38,316 nucleotides of DNA from an uncultured Ruminococcus sp. (lineage in GTDB: Bacteria > Bacillota > Clostridia > Oscillospirales > Ruminococcaceae). The notes below the pieces were generated by a model. It saw only the letters and a list, made by a program, of their open reading frames with translations. It did no database searches and had not been told where the DNA came from. The stretch is taken from assembly GCA_946621745.1 (NCBI GenBank), contig CAMOOV010000005.1, positions 1-38,316 on the forward strand, given 5' to 3'. Numbering within the stretch: the stretch's first letter is position 1; every line of letters starts with the position of its first letter. Positions 16,205 through 23,725 of this stretch are shown here, in pieces. The position numbers were made by a program, and so were the translations under genes.

Positions 16205-16813
16205 TCAGCGGATATCCGTTCCTGCCTGCCGCAGTGCCTCCTGCATGGATTCGACCGCGATCTGAATGCCGGTGATCTCGTCATACGGATCGGCAAACGC
16301 TGCCGCGCCCTGCAATGAAATATACGAACCGTAATATTCCAGCAGCTTGTCGGCACGGCCGAGCAGCCGCAGGATCTGTCCGCCGCCGGCTTCACGGTAT
16401 TCGTTGTTCGCGATGCGGTCATACTGGAAAAAGCTGACCGCATGGAGGAACTGTGCCATGATGCCGTAGAATACCATTTCCATCTGCTCATAGAGCGAAT
16501 CCTCGCGCATGGTCTTTTCGAGCCTGCCTCGCATCGCATGGCGCTCATGAAACACCTCGATCAGCCGCCCTGCCTCCGTCAGCCAGCCCTTGACCGTCTC
16601 GCCGTAATTGCCGAGCGGAAAGCTGCGCGAGGTATCCGAAAGAAAATAGTATTCTTTTGTAAGAATATACCGGCGGTAATCGGTATTGAGCCCGTCATTT
16701 TTCAAAAGATCGACCGTCAGCGCATAGTTCACCTTTGTATGGCTGCGCAGATGCTTCTTCTCCCAGTGCAGGATCTGCCTGAGCATCTTCTCCTCCTTTG
16801 AAAATCGCCGCAT
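16205..16813 (-). CDS. Conserved-looking hypothetical protein in the SAH-salvage operon
   Basis: I do not recognise this 202-residue protein. It is soluble, rich in Arg, Glu and Tyr, and probably all alpha-helical, with no signal peptide, metal motif or nucleotide-binding loop. Two starts are possible: ATG 16813 after GAGGTG, and ATG 16786 (MLRQILHWEKK) after AAAGGAGG, the stronger site, giving 193 residues. It lies 36 bases after punA and 24 before the amidohydrolase, so it is surely co-transcribed with them. Codon use looks like that of its neighbours. A helper or regulatory role in nucleoside salvage is guesswork. Confidence 0.6.
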   Translation of the reverse strand: MRRFSKEEKMLRQILHWEKKHLRSHTKVNYALTVDLLKNDGLNTDYRRYILTKEYYFLSDTSRSFPLGNYGETVKGWLTEAGRLIEVFHERHAMRGRLEKTMREDSLYEQMEMVFYGIMAQFLHAVSFFQYDRIANNEYREAGGGQILRLLGRADKLLEYYGSYISLQGAAAFADPYDEITGIQIAVESMQEALRQAGTDIR

Positions 16814-16849
16814 ATTCTCACCTCGATTCCGGTTATATTGTTCTGTGCG

Positions 16850-17680
16850 TCAGACCTGCTTTCCCATTTCCGCGATCGCGCTGCGCACCAGCAATGTAAA
16901 CTGCGGGGCGGCCTTATCGCCGGCCTCCTTGACCTCCTCATGCGTCAGCGGATGCGGAGAGATGCCCGCGGCCAGATTGCTGATGCAGGAAACGCCGCAG
17001 ATCTCCATGCCGCAGTGCCGTGCGGCGATTGCTTCGATCGCCGTGCTCATGCCGACCGCATCCGCACCGAGCGTCCGGAACATCCGGATCTCCGCGGGGG
17101 ATTCGTAGGCCGGCCCTGCGGTTTGCAGATAGACGCCCTCTTTCAGCGGAATATCCTCGTTGACGGCGATCTTCCGGATGATCCGATTCAGACGGTCGCT
17201 GTATATTTTGCTCATATCCGGGAAGCGTACACCGAGCGCATCCATATTCGCACCGCGCAGCGGCGACGGCACAAAGCTCGAAATCTGATCGGTGATGAGC
17301 ATGAATTCACCCGCCTGCATTCCGGCCTGAATGCCGCCTGCCGCATTCGTCAGGAACAGGATCTCCGCGCCGAGCAGACGCAGCAGACGGATCGGCAGAA
17401 CCGCCTCCTGCGGGGTATAGCCCTCATACATATGCACTCTGCCCTGCATGACCGCGACGGGTACGCCGTCACAGTTGCCGAAAACAAATCTGCCCTCATG
17501 TCCCTCGACCGTTGAGACCGGAAAATTTGGAATCTCATTGTAGCTGAGTGTCTCCTGCACCTCGATCTCAGACGCAAATCTGCCGAGACCGGAGCCGAGC
17601 ACCAGCGCAATCTTCGGCTTGCTGGTAATGCGTTCCTTTACATATGCAAAGCACTGCATCAATCTTTCGTATTCAGTCAT
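16850..17680 (-). CDS. punA: Purine-nucleoside phosphorylase (trimeric, PNP/PunA type)
   Basis: The true start is ATG 17680 (MTEYERL) with CGGAGG eight bases upstream; the ORF track adds 56 residues that are only antisense of the neighbouring repeat region. The 276-residue enzyme matches the trimeric family in length and motifs: phosphate-binding GSGLG, HEGR, MYEGY, TNAAGG, and the substrate site AGPAYESPAEIRM. It cleaves inosine or guanosine with phosphate to the base and ribose-1-phosphate in the cytoplasm. In this operon it would consume inosine (or adenosine after deamination) produced by AhcY and the deaminase, pulling SAH hydrolysis forward. Confidence 0.93.
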   Translation of the reverse strand: MTEYERLMQCFAYVKERITSKPKIALVLGSGLGRFASEIEVQETLSYNEIPNFPVSTVEGHEGRFVFGNCDGVPVAVMQGRVHMYEGYTPQEAVLPIRLLRLLGAEILFLTNAAGGIQAGMQAGEFMLITDQISSFVPSPLRGANMDALGVRFPDMSKIYSDRLNRIIRKIAVNEDIPLKEGVYLQTAGPAYESPAEIRMFRTLGADAVGMSTAIEAIAARHCGMEICGVSCISNLAAGISPHPLTHEEVKEAGDKAAPQFTLLVRSAIAEMGKQV

Positions 17681-17699
17681 ATTATACCTCCGTATCAGG

Positions 17700-18407
17700 T
17701 CATGTTTCGATCTCAGGCTCCGGATTCTCAAAGGATGCCTCCGGATTTTCCGGATACGCTTCGGGATTATCCGGAAACGCCTCCGGATTCTCAAAGACAC
17801 GGATCTCCGGATTCTCATAGCTGCCTTCGGGATTCTCAGGGAATGCATCCGGCTTCTCCGGAACGGTCTGCGGATTTTCCGGAACAGCGTCCGGCTTTTC
17901 GATCATTTCCTGATTCGTCAGCAATCCGTCATACAGATGCTCAATTGCGAGCGAGAGCTTTTTGGAAAGTGCATCGGCCCGCTCTGCCTCTGCTTCTGCT
18001 TTCTCCGAGGCCGCCTGTGCTGCCTCGGCAAGCGTTTTTTCAATCTGTGCGCTGTGATAGCTGATGAGATTGATGCTGCGCTCGACCGTATGCTGCAAAG
18101 CGTCAGAGGTCTCGGTCAGCTTCGCCATGACGGGATCATTCACCGCATCCGGATCGGTGCGGCCTGCGACCAGACGCTCCATGACATCCAGCTGCTGTCC
18201 CATCTTCCGCATACTCTCATCGAACAGCTTGAGCTGCGCGGTTTGCGTATTGCAGATCGTTTCCGAGGTCTCGTTCAGCTTCTTGACGATGAATGCGGAA
18301 TAGCGTTCGAGCTTGCCGTCAAGCTCCTTCTGCTGCTTCTCCAGTACATCGAGCTTCTGATCCATTTTCGTCATCAGCTCGGCCAGTGCATTTGCAAAAT
18401 CACTCAC
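17700..18407 (-). CDS. Coiled-coil protein with C-terminal PENP heptad-like repeats
   Basis: GTG 18407 follows GGAGG by eight bases; the protein has 235 residues. Residues about 1-165 are strongly alpha-helical with coiled-coil character (MTKMDQKLDVLEKQQKELD, an Ala/Glu-rich stretch EAAQAASEKAEAEAERADA). Residues about 170-235 are about eight degenerate units of seven residues, PENPEAx (PENPQTV, PENPEGS, PDNPEAY and so on), highly acidic and unfolded. At DNA level these are imperfect tandem 21-mers. There is no signal peptide, LPXTG or membrane segment. It sits 38 bases after ahcY and 19 before punA, an odd partner for metabolic enzymes. It may form oligomers or tether the enzymes; function unknown. 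Confidence 0.7.
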   Translation of the reverse strand: MSDFANALAELMTKMDQKLDVLEKQQKELDGKLERYSAFIVKKLNETSETICNTQTAQLKLFDESMRKMGQQLDVMERLVAGRTDPDAVNDPVMAKLTETSDALQHTVERSINLISYHSAQIEKTLAEAAQAASEKAEAEAERADALSKKLSLAIEHLYDGLLTNQEMIEKPDAVPENPQTVPEKPDAFPENPEGSYENPEIRVFENPEAFPDNPEAYPENPEASFENPEPEIET

Positions 18408-18445
18408 TGAGAATCCCTCCTTTTCTGTTGTACTGTATTTATGAA

Positions 18446-19693
18446 TTATTCGGCAGTACCGTAGAGATATGCGTGCTGCTCATCGGTCAGCGTGTCGATC
18501 TCGATATCCATGCTCCGGAGCTTGCGGTATGCGACTGCCTCATCGACCTCACGCGGCACGACATTCAGCAGATCCTTGACGGAATCGCGGTTCTCGGTCA
18601 GCCACTTTGCACTGAGCGCCTGGATCGCAAAGCTCATATCCATGATCTCTGCCGGATGTCCGTCGCCCGCCGCGAGATTGACCAGTCTGCCCTCTGCGAT
18701 GACATAGACCGTCACGCCGTTCGGGAGCGTATAGCCAATGATATTGTTCCGTGCCGGGAAGCTCTTAACTGCCAGCTTACGCAGTCCCGCCATATCGACC
18801 TCAACATCGAAGTGACCGGCATTGCAGAGGATCGCGCCCTCATGCATTTTCATGAAGCTGTTCTCGGTGATGACCAGATTGCAGCCGGTCACGGTGACGA
18901 AGAAATCGCCGAGCGGTGCCGCATCCTCCATTTTCATGACGGTGAAGCCGTCCATAACTGCCTCGATCGCCTTGACCGGATCGACCTCGGTGACGATGAC
19001 CTTTGCGCCGAGTCCCTTTGCGCGCATCGCTGCGCCCTTGCCGCACCAGCCGTAGCCCGCGATGACAACGGTCTTGCCCGCGACGATCAGATTCGTCGTG
19101 CGGTTGATGCCGTCCCAGACGGACTGACCGGTGCCGTAGCGGTTATCGAACAGATGCTTGCAGTCTGCGTCATTGACGAGCATCATCGGGAATTTCAGCT
19201 TGCCCTCTGCCGCCATTGCCTTGAGGCGCAGAATACCGGTCGTGGTCTCCTCGCAGCCGCCGATGACATTCGGAAGCAATTCGGGATAATCATTGTGGAT
19301 CAGCGTGACGAGATCGCCGCCGTCGTCGATAATGAAATGCGGTTTTGCCTCGATGACGCGGCGGGTATGTGCCTCATACTCCTCCGGTGTGGTGCCGTGC
19401 CATGCGAACACATTCAGTCCGCCGTGGACGAGCGCCGCAGCGACATCATCCTGCGTGGAAAGCGGATTCGAGCCGGTGATATACATTTCTGCACCGCCCG
19501 CTGCCAGCACGCGGCAGAGATACGCGGTCTTGGCTTCAAGGTGGATCGACAGCGCGATGCGCTTGCCTGCGAAAGGCTTCGTCTTGGAGAACTCCTCCTC
19601 GATGCTGCGGAGCAGCGGCATATTGCTCTTGACCCAGGCGATCTTCTGCTCGCCGCTCTCCCAAAGGTTGATATCACGGATTTCACTGTTCAT
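18446..19693 (-). CDS. ahcY: S-adenosylhomocysteinase (SAH hydrolase)
   Basis: The 415-residue protein starts at ATG 19693 after GAGAGGAG. It has the SAHase landmarks: SIHLEAKTA, the substrate-binding HGTTPEEY, IDDGGD, EETTTG, the Lys/Asp-rich VNDADCKHLFDNRYG, and the NAD-binding GYGWCGKG Rossmann loop. The short C-terminus, ending in DEQHAYLYG, is typical of the archaeal/thermophile-like type that lacks the long eukaryotic insertion. It reversibly splits SAH into homocysteine and adenosine with bound NAD. It is first in the minus-strand operon with punA and the deaminase. Relatives in methanogens prefer S-inosylhomocysteine, which is possible here. Confidence 0.95.
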   Translation of the reverse strand: MNSEIRDINLWESGEQKIAWVKSNMPLLRSIEEEFSKTKPFAGKRIALSIHLEAKTAYLCRVLAAGGAEMYITGSNPLSTQDDVAAALVHGGLNVFAWHGTTPEEYEAHTRRVIEAKPHFIIDDGGDLVTLIHNDYPELLPNVIGGCEETTTGILRLKAMAAEGKLKFPMMLVNDADCKHLFDNRYGTGQSVWDGINRTTNLIVAGKTVVIAGYGWCGKGAAMRAKGLGAKVIVTEVDPVKAIEAVMDGFTVMKMEDAAPLGDFFVTVTGCNLVITENSFMKMHEGAILCNAGHFDVEVDMAGLRKLAVKSFPARNNIIGYTLPNGVTVYVIAEGRLVNLAAGDGHPAEIMDMSFAIQALSAKWLTENRDSVKDLLNVVPREVDEAVAYRKLRSMDIEIDTLTDEQHAYLYGTAE

Positions 19694-19728
19694 AGCGGAA
19701 AACTCCTCTCAAAATTTACTATTCTTAT

Positions 19729-19757
19729 ATTTTATCATATTTTGTCCGGAAATGCAA
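19729..19757 (-). promoter_or_regulatory. Sigma-A promoter of the ahcY operon
   Basis: Minus-strand TTGCAT (19757-19752) and TAAAAT (19734-19729) at 17-bp spacing precede ahcY by about 30 bases. The leader is too short for a SAH or SAM riboswitch. Confidence 0.7.
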
Positions 19758-19806
19758 GCAGATTATCTGATTTTCACCGCTTTTATATCCATTTTTCAAG
19801 AAATAC

Positions 19807-19835
19807 TTGACGAAAACCCGTTTTTGTAGTAAAAT
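19807..19835 (+). promoter_or_regulatory. Sigma-A promoter of the pncB operon
   Basis: TTGACG (19807-19812) and TAAAAT (19830-19835) are spaced by 17 bp. Transcription from about 19842 gives a leader of about 100 bases with a hairpin (CTGTCCG/CGGGCAG, about 19889-19909) flanked by AGAG and CTCT. The promoter is back to back with that of ahcY. Confidence 0.75.
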
Positions 19836-19944
19836 AGAAAGGGTATGTGTGCGGCCGATCCGCCCGCAGCCGATCCCGCATAGAGCGACTGTCCGCTTCT
19901 GACGGGCAGCTGTTCTCTATTATGAATGAAAAGAGGTCATTCCA

Positions 19945-21417
19945 ATGAATGCTGCACAGCCTTCCATGTTCGCAGCCAGAAATCTGACGATGCTCGTCGA
20001 TTTCTATGAGCTGACAATGGCAAACGGCTTCCTCGAAAACGGTCTCGGAAATGTGACCGCTTGCTTCGATCTGTTCTTCCGCAAGGTGCCCGATCAGGGC
20101 GGCTATGCGATCATGGCCGGACTCGAACAGGCGATCGAATATCTGGAGAATCTGCATTTCACCGAGGATGATATCAGCTATCTCCGCGAAAAGAATATCT
20201 TCTCCGAGGCATTTCTCGATTACCTCGCGCATTTTGAATTCGCCTGTGATGTCTGGGCGATCCCTGAGGGCACGCCGATCTTCCCGCATGAGCCGCTGAT
20301 GACTGTCCGCGGTCCCGCGATGCAGGCACAGTTCGTTGAAACGATGCTGCTGCTCTCCGTCAACCACCAGTCGCTCATCGCGACTAAGGCAAGCCGCATT
20401 GTCCGGGCTGCGGACGGCAGACCGGTCATGGAATTCGGCTCCCGCCGCGCACAGGGCAGCGACGGTGCGCTCTACGGCGCGAGAGCAGCCTATATCGCCG
20501 GTGCCGCCGGTACTGCCTGCGCGATCTGTGACCGCGAATTCGGCGTTCCGGCACTCGGTACAATGGCACACAGCTGGGTGCAGCTCTTCCCGACTGAGCT
20601 GGACGCATTCCGAGCCTATGCAAAGGTCTATCCCGATGCCTGTACGCTGCTCGTTGACACCTATCATGTCCTGCGCTCCGGCGTTCCGAATGCGATCACC
20701 GTGTTCAAGGAGCTGAAGGCCGCCGGTCATGTGCCGCAGGGCATTCGTATCGACAGCGGCGATATCGCATATCTCTCGAAGAAGGCACGCATCATGCTCG
20801 ATGAAGCCGGTCTGCCGGAGGTGAAGATCGTCGCGTCCAATTCGCTCGACGAATATCTGATCCGCGACCTGCTCAGTCAGGGCGCACAGATCGACAGCTT
20901 CGGCGTCGGCGAACGGCTTGTGACCTCGCCCTCCGAGCCGGTATTCGGCGGTGTCTATAAACTCGCGGCTGCCGGTACGCTCGAAGCTCCGGAAACGCTA
21001 GTTCCGAAGATCAAGCTCTCCGAGAACGCATCCAAGATCACGAATCCCGGCTTCAAAACACCGTGGCGTCTCTTTGACAATGAGACCGGCATGGCGATCG
21101 CCGATGTCATCACGCTTGCGGATGAAGTCATCGACGATACACAGCCCTATGTGATCTTCGATCCCGAATTCACTTACAAGCGCAAGAAGCTGACGAATTT
21201 CCGCGCAGTGAAATTGCAGAAGCCGATCTTTGAAAAGGGCAGACGCGTCTATGACAGCCCGCCGATCGGTGAAATGCGCGCATACTGCAAGGCGCAGCTC
21301 GGTCTCATCTGGGATGAGGTCAAGCGCTTTGAGAATCCCCATGCATATTATGTCGATCTTTCCGAGCCGCTCTGGAAGCTCAAGCGCGAGCTGCTCGACC
21401 GCTATTTTGCGGAATAA
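19945..21417 (+). CDS. pncB: Nicotinate phosphoribosyltransferase
   Basis: The 490-residue enzyme starts at ATG 19945 after GAGGT. It has the type-II NAPRTase layout with the N-terminal LTMLVDFYELTMANGF, the substrate site EFGSRRAQG with the conserved residues around the phosphorylated His region (GTMAHSW), LLVDTYHVL, and RIDSGD for PRPP/phosphate binding. It joins nicotinate to PRPP, the first step of NAD salvage (Preiss-Handler). It is first of a plus-strand run with a GH-A-like protein, a HAD phosphatase and an ADP-ribosylglycohydrolase; the last gene also concerns the NAD/ADP-ribose pool. Length is normal and no lesion is seen. Confidence 0.95.
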   Translation: MNAAQPSMFAARNLTMLVDFYELTMANGFLENGLGNVTACFDLFFRKVPDQGGYAIMAGLEQAIEYLENLHFTEDDISYLREKNIFSEAFLDYLAHFEFACDVWAIPEGTPIFPHEPLMTVRGPAMQAQFVETMLLLSVNHQSLIATKASRIVRAADGRPVMEFGSRRAQGSDGALYGARAAYIAGAAGTACAICDREFGVPALGTMAHSWVQLFPTELDAFRAYAKVYPDACTLLVDTYHVLRSGVPNAITVFKELKAAGHVPQGIRIDSGDIAYLSKKARIMLDEAGLPEVKIVASNSLDEYLIRDLLSQGAQIDSFGVGERLVTSPSEPVFGGVYKLAAAGTLEAPETLVPKIKLSENASKITNPGFKTPWRLFDNETGMAIADVITLADEVIDDTQPYVIFDPEFTYKRKKLTNFRAVKLQKPIFEKGRRVYDSPPIGEMRAYCKAQLGLIWDEVKRFENPHAYYVDLSEPLWKLKRELLDRYFAE

Positions 21418-21438
21418 TCCGGACTGAGAGGAACCTAC

Positions 21439-22887
21439 ATGAATCAAACGATCTACCGCATCCACATGGGGCCTGCGCGCTGTGCCGCCGATCTGACCGA
21501 CGGCAGTGAGCGCGGTGAATATGTCCCGCAGGATTATATCCTGAAAACACTCGGCAGACCGATGCGCTCCGTCAATCTGATGTACTGCTACTACCCGCTC
21601 GACAAGGAGTTTCCCGCCCGTGCAAGGGACGCTTTCGCAGGCAAGGAGATGAAAGGCCAGTGGGATACGCCCTATGAGGATTACTTTCCCTATACCGGCG
21701 GTCTGAACGGCGACCGAGACAGCGAAGTCTTCCGGCAGATGCAGGATATCCGCCGGCACGGTCAGGATGTGACGCTCACACTTGTCATTGATCCGAATGT
21801 GCCGGATGAATATCTCGTTGCAGTTGCCGAGGATCTGAAGCCCTACGGCAGAGTACTGCTGCGACTGAATCACGAAGCGACCGGCGACTGGTTCGCATTC
21901 AATAAGCGTGCGGATTATGCCGATATTGCGAAGTTTTTCGTCCATGCAAGCGAGGTCATCCGCGCTCACGCGCCGAATGTGCAGACGATCATCTGCATCG
22001 GCGGTATTGAAGATCTGAACGAATCGGAAATGGTCAAGGAAAAGGAATTCGCCTGCACGATCCCTGCGGCGGATATCTGGTCTGTTGACAAATATATGGC
22101 GCTCCACTGGGGCTGGCCGTATGATGTTGCGGAGCCGGGCGGCAGCTCGCACGGACGCAGCGCATACCATGATGTCTACGAAATGACCAAGCGCTCCTAC
22201 CGCCGCTTTACGGAACTCAACGGCGGTGTCACAAAGCCGATGGTCATGAGCGAATTCAATGCGGACGGCGATGTGACCGGCCCCTACGATCAGTGCGCGA
22301 TGGTGGACGGCTTCTTCCGGCTCGTCAAGGAGGATCCGGAAAACTGGCTCTCCGGCATCAATTTCTATCAGTTCCGCGACCGCGGACGGCTCGGTCTGGA
22401 GACCGAGGATCCGAACGATCCGGAGAACGGCATTCCGCAGCCGGTCATGCACACATTCAAAAGCTGGATCCAGGATTCCATGTTCCTGCCGGAGATCGCC
22501 GAGGAGGGCGAAGCAGCACTCCCTGTCACGCTCCGCTGGCGCAATTCCGAGGATGCCGAGGGCATCGGCATCCGGCTGGAGCTGACCGGCGATCCGCATT
22601 TCTGTGAGCTGTATTTCGATCAGGACGACTGCGGCAATTATATGATCGAGCTCAACGGCAAATGGTTCTATAAAGCACCGAAGACGAAATTCGTCGATCT
22701 GATGCCCGCATTCTTCGAGCGCAGTCCCGAAACACCATGCAGCATGATGCTGCGAATCTTTGCGCCGCCCGCAGACGGCAAAAACGATCTCTCAAAGCCG
22801 GACGGCCTGCTCTCCTATGAAGCAACAGTCACTGCCCTGCCGAAGCTCCGTATTGCCTATGCACCCGTGGAGCCTGACCGTGACTGA
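21439..22887 (+). CDS. Cytoplasmic glycoside-hydrolase-like protein (clan GH-A, GH26-like)
   Basis: The 482-residue protein has a TIM-barrel N-terminal part (about 1-350) and a beta-rich tail (about 360-470). LLRLNHEATGDW resembles the acid/base strand of GH26 and other clan GH-A enzymes, with Glu after His, and KPMVMSEFNADG supplies a second Glu at the position of the nucleophile. There is no signal peptide, carbohydrate-binding module or dockerin, so it acts inside the cell, perhaps on imported oligosaccharides. It starts 21 bases after pncB with GAGAGGAAC upstream and overlaps the HAD gene by 8 bases. The family call is by motif only; a non-enzymatic sugar-binding role is possible. Confidence 0.65.
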   Translation: MNQTIYRIHMGPARCAADLTDGSERGEYVPQDYILKTLGRPMRSVNLMYCYYPLDKEFPARARDAFAGKEMKGQWDTPYEDYFPYTGGLNGDRDSEVFRQMQDIRRHGQDVTLTLVIDPNVPDEYLVAVAEDLKPYGRVLLRLNHEATGDWFAFNKRADYADIAKFFVHASEVIRAHAPNVQTIICIGGIEDLNESEMVKEKEFACTIPAADIWSVDKYMALHWGWPYDVAEPGGSSHGRSAYHDVYEMTKRSYRRFTELNGGVTKPMVMSEFNADGDVTGPYDQCAMVDGFFRLVKEDPENWLSGINFYQFRDRGRLGLETEDPNDPENGIPQPVMHTFKSWIQDSMFLPEIAEEGEAALPVTLRWRNSEDAEGIGIRLELTGDPHFCELYFDQDDCGNYMIELNGKWFYKAPKTKFVDLMPAFFERSPETPCSMMLRIFAPPADGKNDLSKPDGLLSYEATVTALPKLRIAYAPVEPDRD

Positions 22888-23725
22888 TATCCTCTATGTC
22901 ACCGATCTGGACGGGACATTTTTGCAGCCGGATGTGACGGTCTCCCGGCGGAGCCGCAGCATTCTCATCCCGCTGCTCGAACGCGGTCTTCCTCTGACGG
23001 CTGCGACCGCCCGCACGAGCTTCTCGGTCATGCCGATCATCAAAGGTCTGCCGCTGAAGCTGCCGCTCATCCTGCAAAACGGAGCCGTGCTGCATGATCC
23101 GGTGCGCGACCGCATTATCTCCGCGCATCCGATCCCGCAGAAAGCGTTTCGCGAGATCTGCACGGTCTATGCGGACGCCGGCATGAACGGCTTTGTATTC
23201 TGCGTTCCGGCGGACAGGCTCGAATGCTGCTACACCGCGCTGACAACACCGCATATGCAGCGTTACTATCAGGAGCGCCGCGTCAAATACGACAAACCGT
23301 TCCGGCAGGTCGGAAGCCTCAGCGGGCTTGCGGAAAGCAATCCCGTTTATATGTCGCTGAATGCGCCGAAAGCCGTGCTGGATCCGGTCTGCGAGACCGT
23401 CCGGCAGATCAGCGGAATCTCCGTCGCATATTACCGCGATGTGTATGAGCCGGATATCTGGTATCTCGAAGTCTCCGCTGCGGAGGCATCAAAATATCAC
23501 GGCGTCATGCAGCTGAAAAAAATGACCGGCGCAAAAACCGTCGTCGGCTTCGGTGACAATCACAATGACTTACCGCTCTTTGCGGCCTGTGATGTGAAAA
23601 TCGCTGTGGAGAACGCAGCCGATACAATCAAGGCGCAGGCAGATATCGTGATCGGACGCAATACGGAGGATGCCGTCGCGGAATATCTGCGGTCTGCATT
23701 TCCTGCAAAGGAGGGAACAGTATGA
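22880..23725 (+). CDS. Cof-type HAD-superfamily phosphatase
   Basis: I place the start at GTG 22880, which overlaps the previous stop (GTGACTGA) and has GGAG seven bases upstream; ATG 22859 is an alternative. The protein of about 281 residues has HAD motif I DLDGTF, motif II TAATARTSFS, motif III Lys within YHGVMQLKKM and motif IV GFGDNHNDLPLF, with the Cof-type (C2B) cap between. Such enzymes dephosphorylate sugar phosphates, nucleotides or flavin/PLP precursors in the cytoplasm. It is translationally coupled on both sides, so its substrate may be related to pncB or the sugar hydrolase. Confidence 0.85.
   Translation: MTDILYVTDLDGTFLQPDVTVSRRSRSILIPLLERGLPLTAATARTSFSVMPIIKGLPLKLPLILQNGAVLHDPVRDRIISAHPIPQKAFREICTVYADAGMNGFVFCVPADRLECCYTALTTPHMQRYYQERRVKYDKPFRQVGSLSGLAESNPVYMSLNAPKAVLDPVCETVRQISGISVAYYRDVYEPDIWYLEVSAAEASKYHGVMQLKKMTGAKTVVGFGDNHNDLPLFAACDVKIAVENAADTIKAQADIVIGRNTEDAVAEYLRSAFPAKEGTV

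Noticed and set aside
17681-17848. N-terminal extension of punA in the ORF track (56 Arg/Ile-rich residues)
   Set aside because: It is another frame of the PENP repeat region of the neighbouring gene. The family length and the CGGAGG site place the start at 17680.
17700-17900. Tandem DNA repeats as a possible CRISPR array
   Set aside because: The units are imperfect 21-mers without spacers and lie inside a coding frame in which they give PENPEA repeats.
18293-19810. 505-residue plus-strand ORF opposite ahcY
   Set aside because: Antisense shadow of ahcY, with Cys/Arg/His-rich low-quality sequence and no start signal. The same holds for 20998-22599 (opposite pncB), 14726-16186 (opposite the deaminase) and 27059-28330.
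19694-19944. SAH/SAM riboswitch before ahcY or NAD riboswitch before pncB
   Set aside because: The ahcY leader is only about 30 bases. The pncB leader has one simple hairpin but no recognisable riboswitch core.
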